DNA of 38,447 nucleotides from Pseudomonadota bacterium (GTDB lineage: Bacteria; SZUA-182; DTGQ01), in contig DAOURK010000029.1 of assembly GCA_030625085.1 (NCBI GenBank), forward strand, positions 1-38,447, given 5' to 3'. The notes beneath the pieces were generated by a model that had not been told where the DNA came from, did not search any database, and was given only the letters and a program-made list of their open reading frames with translations. Of the stretch, positions 1 to 7,938 are shown piece by piece. The position numbers were made by a program, and so were the translations under genes. Position 1 is the first letter of the stretch. Each line of letters starts with the position of its first letter.

Positions 1-127
1 AATACATACTGATCTAACTTTTGCCGTCTTTAGGAATTTAAATTTGCCATATCCCGTGCGCAATGAGGCTACTACTTGTATTAATACTTAATTAAATTAT
101 AATTTTTATTTTCCTCGGATTCCATAA

Positions 128-604
128 TTAGAACTGCTGGAGGAGACCAGGCCAGATGAAATTTTTGATGACTTTGAATATGCGGTCAGACGGTATGGGG
201 TAGAATATTTCATTATTGATTCGTTAACGAGAGTAGGTTTACCCAATAAATCTGATTTTGAACTATATTCGGCACAAAAAAAATTCGTAGCTCGAATTAT
301 GACTTTTGTAAAAAAATATCAAGTTCATTGCCATTTAGTGGCTCACCCTCGAAAGGGGAGTACAGATGATTCAAAACCGGGTAAGGTTGATATTGCCGGA
401 ACCGGCGACATTTCATATTTAAGTGATAATGTGCTTGTCATGTGGCGGCCTAAAAAAGAGACTAAAAAGGATGGAGATCCGGACGGCGTGTTATATGTCC
501 TGAAAAATCGTGAATTCGGAGACCTGGGGGGTGTCAGATTATATTTTGATAAGGCATCAAGGCGGTTTAGATGCCAGGATCAACAAATTGAATTTTGGTT
601 ATGA
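128..604 (+). pseudogene. 5'-truncated DnaB/Twinkle-like replicative helicase ATPase domain
   Basis: The frame is open from a stop at 125-127 and encodes about 158 residues. A hydrophobic strand ending in Asp (YFIIDSLTRV, Walker B type) is followed by a VHCHLVAHPRKG stretch, the arrangement of the RecA-fold C-terminal domain of phage primase-helicases and DnaB/Twinkle relatives. The Walker A half is absent and the upstream 127 bases do not continue the protein, so this is a fragment. The first internal ATG (299) lies after the Walker B strand and cannot give a functional ATPase. It lies beside an integrase and an attachment site, which fits a decayed prophage or integrative element. Family assignment is by motif only. 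Confidence 0.6.
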
Positions 605-624
605 AAGGGAGGTGAAAAAAACCA

Positions 625-810
625 ATGAACGCAGTTGAAACAATGCCGGCAGTTAGTAAGCCAATCGATATTAATTATTTGAGCAAACATGGATTACCGG
701 TCAGGTACGGCGGTAAATCGTTTGTTTTATCTGGGAAAGCATTATCAACCTTGATCTTGGCAGAGTTCAAGGCCGTCTTGAAATGTAAACTTAACGCATT
801 ATTAAACTGA
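625..810 (+). CDS. small hypothetical protein of the integrated element
   Basis: A 61-residue ORF begins 20 bases after the helicase fragment. A GGGAGGTG ribosome binding site sits upstream of the ATG, which supports real translation. The product is basic near its C-terminus and has no motif I recognise. The last 15 codons run into one arm of an inverted repeat (767-828), so the 3' end may have been altered by a rearrangement. Position between a helicase fragment and an integrase suggests a phage or ICE accessory gene. Function unknown. Confidence 0.45.
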   Translation: MNAVETMPAVSKPIDINYLSKHGLPVRYGGKSFVLSGKALSTLILAEFKAVLKCKLNALLN

Positions 811-828
811 TGTCAAGGACGGCCTTGA
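767..828 (+). repeat. inverted repeat / hairpin before the next gene
   Basis: TCAAGGCCGTC at 767-777 pairs with GACGGCCTTGA at 818-828 (11 bp). After a bulged G817, TTGA (778-781) pairs with TCAA (813-816), leaving a 31-nt loop. There is no U-tract after it, so it is not a standard terminator. It overlaps the end of the 61-residue gene and stops just before the ribosome binding site of the following gene, so it could affect translation of that gene or be a protein or recombination site. Confidence 0.5.
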
Positions 829-847
829 TATTGGAAGGAGAAAGCAA

Positions 848-1147
848 TTGTCTAAACAAATTATTAAAGCTGATGGCTGGTACGCTCTATTCATGAATTG
901 TGAGAGCGGGCAGGAACTAAAGCTTAGAAAAATTCCTTTAACCGGCTGGCAGATCCAAGGAATACAAAATCAGGTGGAAGAAGTAAAAATCATAGGTTTA
1001 GTTTTAGATGAAAACGACGGAGAGACGGAACCGGCTGGTACTTATGACGGATTTTTCTTTTATTACCATGAGAGTGAACCCTGGTCAAAGGTGAAAAAAA
1101 GAGCTGAAGATATTTATCAGGGACTTTTAAAGGTGAGAAGCATTTAA
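848..1147 (+). CDS. hypothetical protein of the integrated element
   Basis: A 99-residue ORF starting at TTG; a strong GGAAGGAG Shine-Dalgarno about 8 bases upstream decides this start. The product is acidic in the middle and rich in aromatic residues (FFFYYHE near residue 75). It has no signal peptide, membrane segment or recognised domain. It sits between the small ORF at 625 and the integrase, in the same direction, and is probably an accessory gene of the element. I do not recognise the family. Confidence 0.5.
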   Translation: MSKQIIKADGWYALFMNCESGQELKLRKIPLTGWQIQGIQNQVEEVKIIGLVLDENDGETEPAGTYDGFFFYYHESEPWSKVKKRAEDIYQGLLKVRSI

Positions 1148-1363
1148 ACATTATTTATAACAGATCTTAAATTATATATTTGAAAAATGCAGACAATAGA
1201 GCAACCCAAAATAACTCAATCGGATTTTATTCAATTCCTTGAATATAAAAAATTCAAGGATCAAGGTGGTTCTATTGCTGATTTGACTTATTCCCCCCTG
1301 ACAGATAAAATCCCTGATAGCGCGCAAAACTATCTAAATAATCTATCAGGGGAGGAACCATGC

Positions 1364-2551
1364 ATGAAAGGGGCAATTCGTAGTTTACAAAGTAAGTGTC
1401 CAAAATGTAAGGGGAAATTTGTTGATACTGGCAGGGCGCTTGTCTGTCCTACCTGTTTAGTTATTCCCGAGAAATATTTTGTGGATATCCACTATGAGGG
1501 CCAAAGGGTAAAACTTTACCGGGACAAAGAGGGATTTTTATTAGATGCATATCGGAGGGCCAGCCGGCTATTAGAACATATCCGGTATCAAATAGATAAT
1601 CATACGTTTTATTTGAAGGATTATCTTTCAGTTAATATCAAAGGGGTACAATTTGAAAATAATATTAATGAGTGGTTAAAGAGGCAGGAAATCAGGCTAC
1701 AAAAAGATGAAATTGCACCATCATATTATGAAAAAATTGTATCCATAGTAAATAAATATTTTATTCCCTTTTTCAAAACAAAAGATATAAGGGATGTTCG
1801 TTCAAAAGATGTTGAGGATTTTTATTTAAAACTCCCAACTTTAGCCTTAAAAACTCAAAAAAATATAGTTGATTTATTACATAAATATTTCAATGACTTG
1901 TTGGATAGGGAGGAAATAAGCAGAATCCCTAAGGTTCCTAAAATAACTGTTCCTGATCCTCATTGGAATTGGGTTGCAGAAGATCTGCAAAATATGATTT
2001 TTGATAAAATATCTGATGAGCATAAGCCTATTTTTGCTTTCATAAAAGAACATGGACTTAGACCTTCAGAAGGACGAGCAATTCATAAAGAGGACATTCA
2101 CTTTGAGAATGGAACGGCAACAATAAGGCGTAATTTTTCAAATGAGCAATTACGATTAATAACGAAAAATAAAAGACAGAGAATAATCCCGATTCAAAAA
2201 GATGTACTTGCTATGCTAAAAAAATTACCCGTTCTTAATGGCTTTTTATTCTTAGATGAAAACGGCAAACGGTATAAGAAAAGAAAATTGGAAAGGATTT
2301 ATAATAAGGCCAGGGATGCAGCAGGCATTAAAAATCTTACGTTGTATCAATGGGGCCGTCATTCTTTTGCGAGCCAGGCAATAAACAACGGTATACCTGA
2401 AAATATTGTTGGGGCATTTTTGGGGCATTCTGATAGCAGAATGACAAAACGATATGCACACACAAATATTGAGGGATTAAAAATAATATTTAATAAAAAA
2501 AGTGTCCGTGGATCGTCCGTGGTAAAGATGAAGGGTAAGACAAGTGATTGA
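1364..2551 (+). CDS. tyrosine recombinase / integrase with N-terminal zinc ribbon
   Basis: Site-specific recombinase expected to integrate and excise the element at the tRNA site 26 bases downstream. The protein opens with two CPxC knuckles (CPKCKGK and CPTC), a zinc ribbon, then an alpha-helical core-binding domain, then the catalytic domain with Arg in HGLRPSEGR, a Lys-rich beta turn (KNKRQR), the Arg box QWGRHSF, His in LGHSDSR and the nucleophile Tyr in KRYAHTN. The usual first His of the HxxR box is Gln here. I chose ATG 1364 because GGGGAGG lies 8 bases before it and integrases of this type commonly begin just ahead of the zinc ribbon. The frame stays open upstream to ATG 1187 (454 residues), but that start has no ribosome binding site. 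Confidence 0.9.
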   Translation: MKGAIRSLQSKCPKCKGKFVDTGRALVCPTCLVIPEKYFVDIHYEGQRVKLYRDKEGFLLDAYRRASRLLEHIRYQIDNHTFYLKDYLSVNIKGVQFENNINEWLKRQEIRLQKDEIAPSYYEKIVSIVNKYFIPFFKTKDIRDVRSKDVEDFYLKLPTLALKTQKNIVDLLHKYFNDLLDREEISRIPKVPKITVPDPHWNWVAEDLQNMIFDKISDEHKPIFAFIKEHGLRPSEGRAIHKEDIHFENGTATIRRNFSNEQLRLITKNKRQRIIPIQKDVLAMLKKLPVLNGFLFLDENGKRYKKRKLERIYNKARDAAGIKNLTLYQWGRHSFASQAINNGIPENIVGAFLGHSDSRMTKRYAHTNIEGLKIIFNKKSVRGSSVVKMKGKTSD

Positions 2552-2576
2552 TTTTATGGAATTAAATTTGATGTTT

Positions 2577-2605
2577 GCAGGGTTCAAATCCCTGCACCGC
2601 CACCA
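2577..2605 (+). other. att site: 3' end of a tRNA gene
   Basis: The stretch folds as the 3' part of a tRNA: T-stem CAGGG (2578-2582), T-loop TTCAAAT, matching CCCTG (2590-2594), 3' acceptor strand CACCGCC, discriminator A and an encoded CCA at 2603-2605. No matching 5' acceptor GGCGGTG or tRNA body precedes it, because the integrase gene ends 25 bases upstream. This is the partial tRNA copy left at one end of an element that integrates into a tRNA gene. The intact tRNA should lie beyond the left edge of the window. Confidence 0.85.
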
Positions 2606-2854
2606 TTTATTTTTTAATTAATTCAATAAGTTAACTATATCTATACCCCTAAAATTTATAGCCCCAGACTAGCCCCGGAATTATTATAAAGCTCATATCA
2701 AATCAGCGATAAAATCAGTAAAGGGGATAAGGGATTGTGGATAATAAAGCCTTATTATTTCGTCGGTAAGAATAGTTTATATCCCGGATTTTCCGATTTT
2801 AAGAGTCAAACAGAAAGTCTGAAAGACTGCCGGGGGTTATTAAAGAATGGAGCC

Positions 2855-3277
2855 TTACACTTTTATCAAGTCTTCTTTTAATACCTCTTCAAGTTTTGCA
2901 ATCGTCTTTAGGGTAGGATTCGATTTTGACGGGTTTTCATATCTTTGATAACTCTGGTAGGATATTTTTAAAATATGCGCCACCTGCGTTTGTGTATATC
3001 CCTTCTCCTGCCTTTTTTTTCTGAGCCAGATGGCAAAGGATACATTTTTTTCAGGCTTAATATAATAAATATCTTCTCCCTTATGCTTTGAAGGATCGGG
3101 TATAGGAAGCTTTCTTGAATCAATGGTTTCAAGGTATCCGGACAGGGCCTCTACTGCATTTGAGATAGCCTCTTCTTGGGTTTGCCCGTATGTCTGACAG
3201 CCCGGTAAGTCAATAAATTCAACAAGAAAACATTTATCTACTTTATCAAAATAAATTTTTGCCGGATATTCAATCAT
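2855..3277 (-). CDS. hicB: HicB-family antitoxin with XRE-type DNA-binding domain
   Basis: A 140-residue protein. Residues 1-70 carry the HicB partial RNase H fold (start MIEYPAKIYF, then the LPGCQTYGQT turn typical of the family). Residues 80-135 form an XRE-type helix-turn-helix (YTQTQVAHILKISYQSYQRYE). HicB neutralises HicA by direct binding and represses the operon through its DNA-binding domain. The start overlaps the stop of hicA in an ATGA arrangement, so the two are translationally coupled, toxin first. The palindrome at 3461-3482 is the likely operator. Recognition is by sequence pattern; the domain order is standard for the HTH-bearing HicB subgroup. Confidence 0.9.
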   Translation of the reverse strand: MIEYPAKIYFDKVDKCFLVEFIDLPGCQTYGQTQEEAISNAVEALSGYLETIDSRKLPIPDPSKHKGEDIYYIKPEKNVSFAIWLRKKRQEKGYTQTQVAHILKISYQSYQRYENPSKSNPTLKTIAKLEEVLKEDLIKV

Positions 3278-3453
3278 TTTAAGTCCGCCTGTTTTAGTAT
3301 TGAATTCAATGTACCCTTCGGCAGTTCCCTATTTCCATGTACAGGGACCACTACTATCTTCTCGCCTTTAAAGAGAATGTGATGAGAACCATTAATTCTA
3401 TCCATTTCCCATCCATGACCTTTCAAAAACCGAAGAATCTGTTTGCCAGTCAT
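3274..3453 (-). CDS. hicA: HicA-family mRNA interferase toxin
   Basis: A 59-residue ORF read on the minus strand. It starts MTGKQILRFLKGHGW and continues to GSHHILF, in which His24 is the expected catalytic residue of the double-stranded-RNA-binding-like HicA fold, then a GEKIVVVPVH strand and a PKGTLNSILKQ helix. Length and motif order match HicA, which cuts mRNA when not bound by HicB. The stop overlaps the hicB start by four bases. There is no Shine-Dalgarno upstream, and the predicted transcription start falls at or within a base of the ATG, so the message is probably leaderless. The start cannot sensibly be moved, because the next in-frame Met (residue 17) would remove the first helix. 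Confidence 0.88.
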   Translation of the reverse strand: MTGKQILRFLKGHGWEMDRINGSHHILFKGEKIVVVPVHGNRELPKGTLNSILKQADLK

Positions 3454-3458
3454 AATTT

Positions 3459-3487
3459 ATAATACAACTTATATGTTGTATTGTCAA
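3459..3487 (-). promoter_or_regulatory. hicAB promoter with palindromic operator
   Basis: On the minus strand a perfect -35 TTGACA (3487-3482) is followed after 17 bases by a -10 TATTAT (3464-3459). Between and overlapping them is a perfect palindrome with 8-bp arms (AATACAAC / GTTGTATT, 3461-3468 and 3475-3482) and a 6-bp spacer. Occupation of this site would block RNA polymerase, so it is the natural operator for the HTH domain of HicB. Motifs are seen directly; the regulator assignment is inference. Confidence 0.8.
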
Positions 3488-3490
3488 TAG

Positions 3491-4433
3491 ATCAACAGGA
3501 CCACATCAAAGTCAAAGTAAGTATATAATTTTAATTCGTCATTTTTTATACTCTAGTTTACAATTATTACAAATAAAAAAACTGATGGGAAGTCCGTAAA
3601 ATGATTTTTAGTGGAGGTAAAAAGACAAGTGAAATCTACCCAACTTCAAGACAAAATTCTGTCATTGATCACCGAAAACACCAATTACCCATTATTTGAA
3701 ATAGGCCAGGCTTAAAACCAACGTTCGCCACTTATAACCAAGGTTCGCCGCTTAAAAAGTGCAGTCTTTTAAACGCCTTGTAAATAAAGGGATACAGAGG
3801 TAGGCATTTTTTATTCTACGCACATTATATATTGATAGAGGTAATATCCCTTTCTGTCAGATAATCTGGCTCTACTAAATGATTACAACCTAAAATATCC
3901 AATATTTCTTTTTGTTGCTTTGTGACTTGAGTAAGTTTTGAAATAGTGCAGTTTTTACTAAAAAAGTTTTTGTCACCTTTTTTTGCGATATTCGTAATAA
4001 GCATCCATATGCACTAATAAGATGATGAGAACAAATCGATTTTTCAAGGAGTTGGCGTCGATAAACAAAGAAAGGAATTTTACAAGCTAAATGTATTTAT
4101 GAATTTTAGATTTTTTTAATTTTTTTTTATCTATTGCTACTTGATTGGCACTGATTCAGGTTAATGGAAAATTTTATAATTTGAAAAGTCAATACCTTAT
4201 GATGTCTTCAATAAGTCAATGAAAACGCTCTCTGGTTCTGGTTACCCTCGATTCTCTCGCACATGCGATTGATTAGTAGTTCTATTTCCCTTCAACCTGC
4301 TCAGGCAATCGATTGATTTTTAGAAATTTTATTGATCCCATTAAACTGAACCAGTGCCTACTTGATCTATCTAGGCTATAAAGAGGAGAACCAGGTGAAT
4401 TTCAGGTTTGACGGGCCGAAGGTATGATATGAG
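3491..4433. other. gene-poor, decayed region between hicAB and the polysaccharide locus
   Basis: No intact gene is visible. A 28-codon ORF at 3629-3715 starts with GTG after a GGAGG and stops at once, perhaps a gene start left by a deletion. Two related stretches ending in TTCGCC-CTTA lie at 3719-3756. On the minus strand about 3835-4010 reads as a short protein-like fragment (including KQQKEILDILGC) broken by stops, and an adjacent frame reads HMDAYYEYRKKR before a stop. These resemble the tail of a decayed transposase, but I cannot name the family. The rest is AT-rich and featureless. Confidence 0.4.
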
Positions 4434-5141
4434 ATGATGGCCGCTATCCATCAGCCGCAGTATATCCCATGGCTTGGATATATGAACAAGATTGCCACCG
4501 CGGATATATTTATCTTTTTGGACACCGTCCAGTTTAAGAAAAACGAATGGCAGAATAGGAACAGGATTAAAACTGCCGGAGGATGGCAATGGATGACTGT
4601 GCCTGTTTGCTATCATTATCCGGAAAAGATCTCAGAGGTTAAAATTAATAATACAGAAAGATGGAGAGAGAAACACTGGCAGGCACTCGTCACCAACTAT
4701 AGTCGAGCCCCTTATTTTTATACTTATGCTGATTTTTTTCGCGATACCTTTGACAGGGCATGGGACCTGTTGACAGATCTAAGTATTCACATAATCACAT
4801 TTCTGGCCGGCATTTGGGATTTAAAGGCCAATATAGTGAGGACGTCACAACTTGGACTAAACCATGAAGATCCCACAGGTCGGCTGGTGGTCATATGTAA
4901 GACATTAGGTGCTGATGTATACCTTTCAGGGAAGGATGGACCGAACTATATGAATATCGATCAATTTGGCGATAACAAAATTAAGGTCTGTTATCAGGAA
5001 TTTTGTTCTGAAATATATCCTCAGTTGTTTGAAGGATTTATACCGGATCTGTCGAGTATAGATCTCCTTTTTAATTGCGGACCAATGGGGAAAAAGATCA
5101 TCGAGGGTTATTATGGTAGATCTACAGGGAAAAAGGATTAA
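4434..5141 (+). CDS. WbqC-family protein
   Basis: A 235-residue protein opening with AIHQPQYIPWLGY, the signature of the WbqC-like family, followed by the IFLDTVQFKKNEWQNRNRI block and a C-terminal DLLFNCGP motif, so it is complete. Family members occur in O-antigen and capsule loci and in clusters making amino-modified sugars; their precise reaction is not firmly established and they are often described as putative acyl- or aminotransferases. It is the first gene of the polysaccharide locus. Start is one of two adjacent ATGs at 4434 and 4437. Its last 29 bases overlap the next reading frame, whose start ATG 5113 lies inside it. Confidence 0.85.
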   Translation: MMAAIHQPQYIPWLGYMNKIATADIFIFLDTVQFKKNEWQNRNRIKTAGGWQWMTVPVCYHYPEKISEVKINNTERWREKHWQALVTNYSRAPYFYTYADFFRDTFDRAWDLLTDLSIHIITFLAGIWDLKANIVRTSQLGLNHEDPTGRLVVICKTLGADVYLSGKDGPNYMNIDQFGDNKIKVCYQEFCSEIYPQLFEGFIPDLSSIDLLFNCGPMGKKIIEGYYGRSTGKKD

Positions 5142-6316
5142 AAGGGACAAATCTATAAATGTACTAGTGGGTTTGGCCTGGATTGCCAAAAATGCTTATT
5201 ACCAAGAAAACGAAGAATTGGGTCTTTTGAGAAAAACTCCTCTTAATCCCTATATTATCGGCTATATTGTTGTTTGCTTTTTTTGCACAGGTATGGGTAT
5301 GATTGCCGACAGAGTAAATATAAAGACGGGTTTCTTTTTTGTTTTAAAATATTTTGAATATATTATTGTCTATTTTATTTTGGTAAATCACCTCCATCAT
5401 AAAAAACAGGTTAAAAACTATACTACGGTCATTCTTTTGACCTGTCTGATAGTGTGTATTGTGGCTGCCATGCAAATACCCGGAGGAATGCGCGTTACAG
5501 CGCCCTTTGAAGGAGCGCACGGCGAACCGAATACCCTTGGGATACCTGATCCTTATGCTCTCCATAGTCCTCGGATTTTTTTTTACCATGGACTCATTAT
5601 TCCTGAGAAGTGTTTTGGGAGCATTTTCCATAATCATCACTATTGTCTTAACATATACCTTATCAAGAACTTCCTGGATAGCCGCTGTGCCGGCAATCCT
5701 CTGTTTAGTAGTATTACTGAAGGGTACCCAAAGGGTGGTGGCTTTACTCATAATGATAGCTGCCATAACGATTCTGGTCTTAGTTGTTCCGCAAAATGTT
5801 AAAAAGAGGGTCTCGGAGACATTCGTCGATAAGAGAGTCTCGTGGGAACAGGAGTCGCTATTTGGCTATAATTTTGATCAATCGACTTCAGCCAGGATAT
5901 CCGACTGGAAAAACGGTTTAAGAGATTGGCTGGAAAATCATTTTCTATTCGGCTATGGAGTCACCGGTTATTCCTTTATGGATGCCCAGTACGTTAAGGT
6001 AGCTGTTGAAACGGGAATAATCGGACTCATTGCCTTTGTATTACTTATCACAGCTATCTTTAAACATGTCTGGCTTTCCTATAAAAATGTGCAGTCTCCC
6101 TTTTTTAAGGGATTATCACTTGGCTACATCGCCGGTCTGGTTGGTCTGCTTTTTCATTCTTTAGGAACCAATGCCTTTATCATTGTGCGAATCATGGAAC
6201 CTTTTTGGTTCCTTACAGGAATGGTTATTATGCTGCCCGAACTGGAAAATAAGGCCGATGAAGATGATTCAGCCGCTCAATACAAGGAGTTACCTTTTTT
6301 AGGTTCCAGGTTTTAA
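5113..6316 (+). pseudogene. Wzy/WaaL-like O-antigen polymerase or ligase, truncated and frameshifted
   Basis: Two frames together encode one integral membrane protein of the O-antigen ligase/polymerase (Wzy_C) family. The first frame (from ATG 5113) carries TPLNPYIIGY, LKYFEYIIVYF and the EGAHGEPNTLG motif. The continuation from GYLILM onward, including SRTSWIA and the periplasmic loop with RISDWKNGLRDW, is in another frame up to 6316. The break is at about 5540, where GEPNTLG should run into GYL; loss of two bases explains it. The N-terminus also lacks the first membrane helices usual in the family. Either this is a real pseudogene or the frameshift is a sequence error; the N-terminal shortening would remain. 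Neighbouring Wzm/Wzt export would not need a Wzy polymerase. Confidence 0.75.
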
Positions 6317-6463
6317 GGGAAAGATTCGAGTGAGCGATAAAGCCAAGGGACTGTTATTATGTCATTTCGAGCACATTCACAACGTTCAGTGTAAACTCCG
6401 CGAGAAATTTAAAGGGTTCCTCCTTTCTCGTTGAATTGGTTTTTAAATTTTTGGGATAATGTT

Positions 6464-7186
6464 ATGGTAAAAATTACAGCTCTTTTGCCTATGAAAGGAC
6501 ACTCGGAACGTATACCAAATAAAAACATGCGCCTATTTTACGGTAGACCGCTTTATTATCAAATCATAGAAACCTTGTCATCATCAAATTACATTTCAGA
6601 TATTGTAATAAATACAGATAGCCCGGTAATAGCTGAAAATGCCATCCGGCATTTTGATCAAATAAAAATCCTTAACCGTCCAAAAGAACTTCAGGGTGAT
6701 TCCGTCCCCATGAATGATATAATCGCTCATGACCTTTCACAATTAAATGGAGAGCATTTTTTGCAAACCCATAGCACCAATCCTTTGTTAACCACAACTA
6801 CCATTGAAGAGGCAATCAATTCTTATTTCGAGAACCTATATCAATACGATTCTCTTTTTTCAGTGACACGTCTTCAGAGCAGGCTCTATTGGAAGGATGG
6901 GCGACCTATAAATCATGATCTTCAGGAATTACTCAGAACACAAGATTTGTCCCCTCTGTTTGAGGAGAACTCTAACCTATATATTTTTTCAAAAAAATCG
7001 TTCAAAAGAGCAGGAAACAACAGAATAGGTTTAAAAACCCAAATGTTTGAGATAGACAAATGTGAAGCGATTGATATTGACGAAGAAAGGGATTTCAAAC
7101 TCGCAGAAATCCTTTACCAAATGAGTCATGCTCAGAAGGAAAGAGTGAAAATAGATCGAAGGAGTAAACGTTACCAATGTCTTTAA
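6464..7186 (+). CDS. CMP-sugar synthetase (acylneuraminate cytidylyltransferase family)
   Basis: A 240-residue cytidylyltransferase. The N-terminal nucleotide-binding loop reads LLPMKGHSERIPNKNMR (residues 8-23), with VINTDSP at 48-54 and QTHSTNPLL further on, as in NeuA and KdsB relatives that transfer CMP from CTP to a 2-keto-3-deoxy sugar acid. ATG 6464 is chosen over an upstream TTG at 6431 because family members begin two or three residues before the first strand. The 3' end overlaps the aldolase gene by 10 bases, so the two are co-translated. No NeuB-type synthase is present. The adjacent aldolase may supply the 2-keto acid substrate, which is an inference from context. Confidence 0.85.
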   Translation: MVKITALLPMKGHSERIPNKNMRLFYGRPLYYQIIETLSSSNYISDIVINTDSPVIAENAIRHFDQIKILNRPKELQGDSVPMNDIIAHDLSQLNGEHFLQTHSTNPLLTTTTIEEAINSYFENLYQYDSLFSVTRLQSRLYWKDGRPINHDLQELLRTQDLSPLFEENSNLYIFSKKSFKRAGNNRIGLKTQMFEIDKCEAIDIDEERDFKLAEILYQMSHAQKERVKIDRRSKRYQCL

Positions 7187-7938
7187 AACAAAAACTTAGC
7201 GAAAAGCAAGTAACAATAGGCTCATGGATAACCCTTGGGCATCCCTCCATCGCAGAAATTATGGCCAAAGCCGGGTATGATTGGCTCACAGTGGATATGG
7301 AACATAGCGCTATAACCTTACATCAGACCCAACAACTAATCCAAGTTATAGAGCTGTCAGGATGTGCGCCGCTTGTTCGTGTAGGAGAGAATAATCCCAA
7401 TCTTATCAAACGTGTTATGGACACAGGCGCCCATGGTGTAATCGTACCCATGGTCAATACAAAAGAGGAAGCTGAAAAAGCGGTTGCTTCGGTAAAATAT
7501 CCACCCAAGGGTTTCAGAGGTGTAGGTCTTGCTCGAGCACAGAAATACGGCTCTGACTTTGAAGGCTATAAAGATTGGAACAATACTGAAAGTATTGTTG
7601 TGGTTCAAATAGAACATATAAAAGCGGTTGAAAATCTCGAGGCGATATTATCTGTAGATGGTGTGGATGCTTTCATCATTGGTCCTTATGACCTTTCAGG
7701 GTCACTTGGCGTACCCGGTCAATTTGACCACCCTGACATGCTGGCTGCCTTGGCAAGGATTAAAGAAGTTTCTCAAAACCTAAAAGCAGTCTCCGGATTT
7801 CATGTGATTCCACCGGATGTGGATGCCCTTAAGAAGAAGGTCAAAGAGGGTTACAAATTTATTGCCCATAGTTTAGATATCTTATTCCTTGGGAACAACT
7901 GTAAAGAGGCATTAAAAATTATTCGGAGTGAACTGTGA
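7177..7938 (+). CDS. HpcH/HpaI-family class II aldolase
   Basis: A 253-residue metal-dependent pyruvate aldolase. Key positions of the E. coli HpaI enzyme are all present: Asp40 and His43 in TVDMEHS, Arg68 in LVRVG, the metal ligands Glu146 in VQIEH and Asp172 in GPYDLSGS. Members reversibly join pyruvate to an aldehyde. Degradative relatives cleave aromatic breakdown products, but here the gene lies inside a sugar locus, overlapping a CMP-sugar synthetase upstream by 10 bases and a dehydrogenase downstream by 4. That context favours a biosynthetic role in building a 3-deoxy-2-keto sugar acid. Family is confident; substrate and direction are inference. Confidence 0.88.
   Translation: MSLKQKLSEKQVTIGSWITLGHPSIAEIMAKAGYDWLTVDMEHSAITLHQTQQLIQVIELSGCAPLVRVGENNPNLIKRVMDTGAHGVIVPMVNTKEEAEKAVASVKYPPKGFRGVGLARAQKYGSDFEGYKDWNNTESIVVVQIEHIKAVENLEAILSVDGVDAFIIGPYDLSGSLGVPGQFDHPDMLAALARIKEVSQNLKAVSGFHVIPPDVDALKKKVKEGYKFIAHSLDILFLGNNCKEALKIIRSEL

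Noticed and set aside
2530-2605. Complete tRNA gene
   Set aside because: Only the T-arm, 3' acceptor strand and CCA are present; no anticodon arm or 5' acceptor GGCGGTG lies upstream.
3719-3756. CRISPR-like repeat pair
   Set aside because: Only two imperfect copies with almost no spacer; no array and no cas genes.
5344-5766. Minus-strand ORF of 140 codons
   Set aside because: It lies opposite the Wzy-like membrane protein, whose motifs are clear on the plus strand.
6317-6430. REP-type palindrome between the Wzy-like and cytidylyltransferase genes
   Set aside because: The TTTCGAG and GCGAGAAA stretches hint at a dispersed repeat, but the pairing is imperfect and no second copy is seen in the window.
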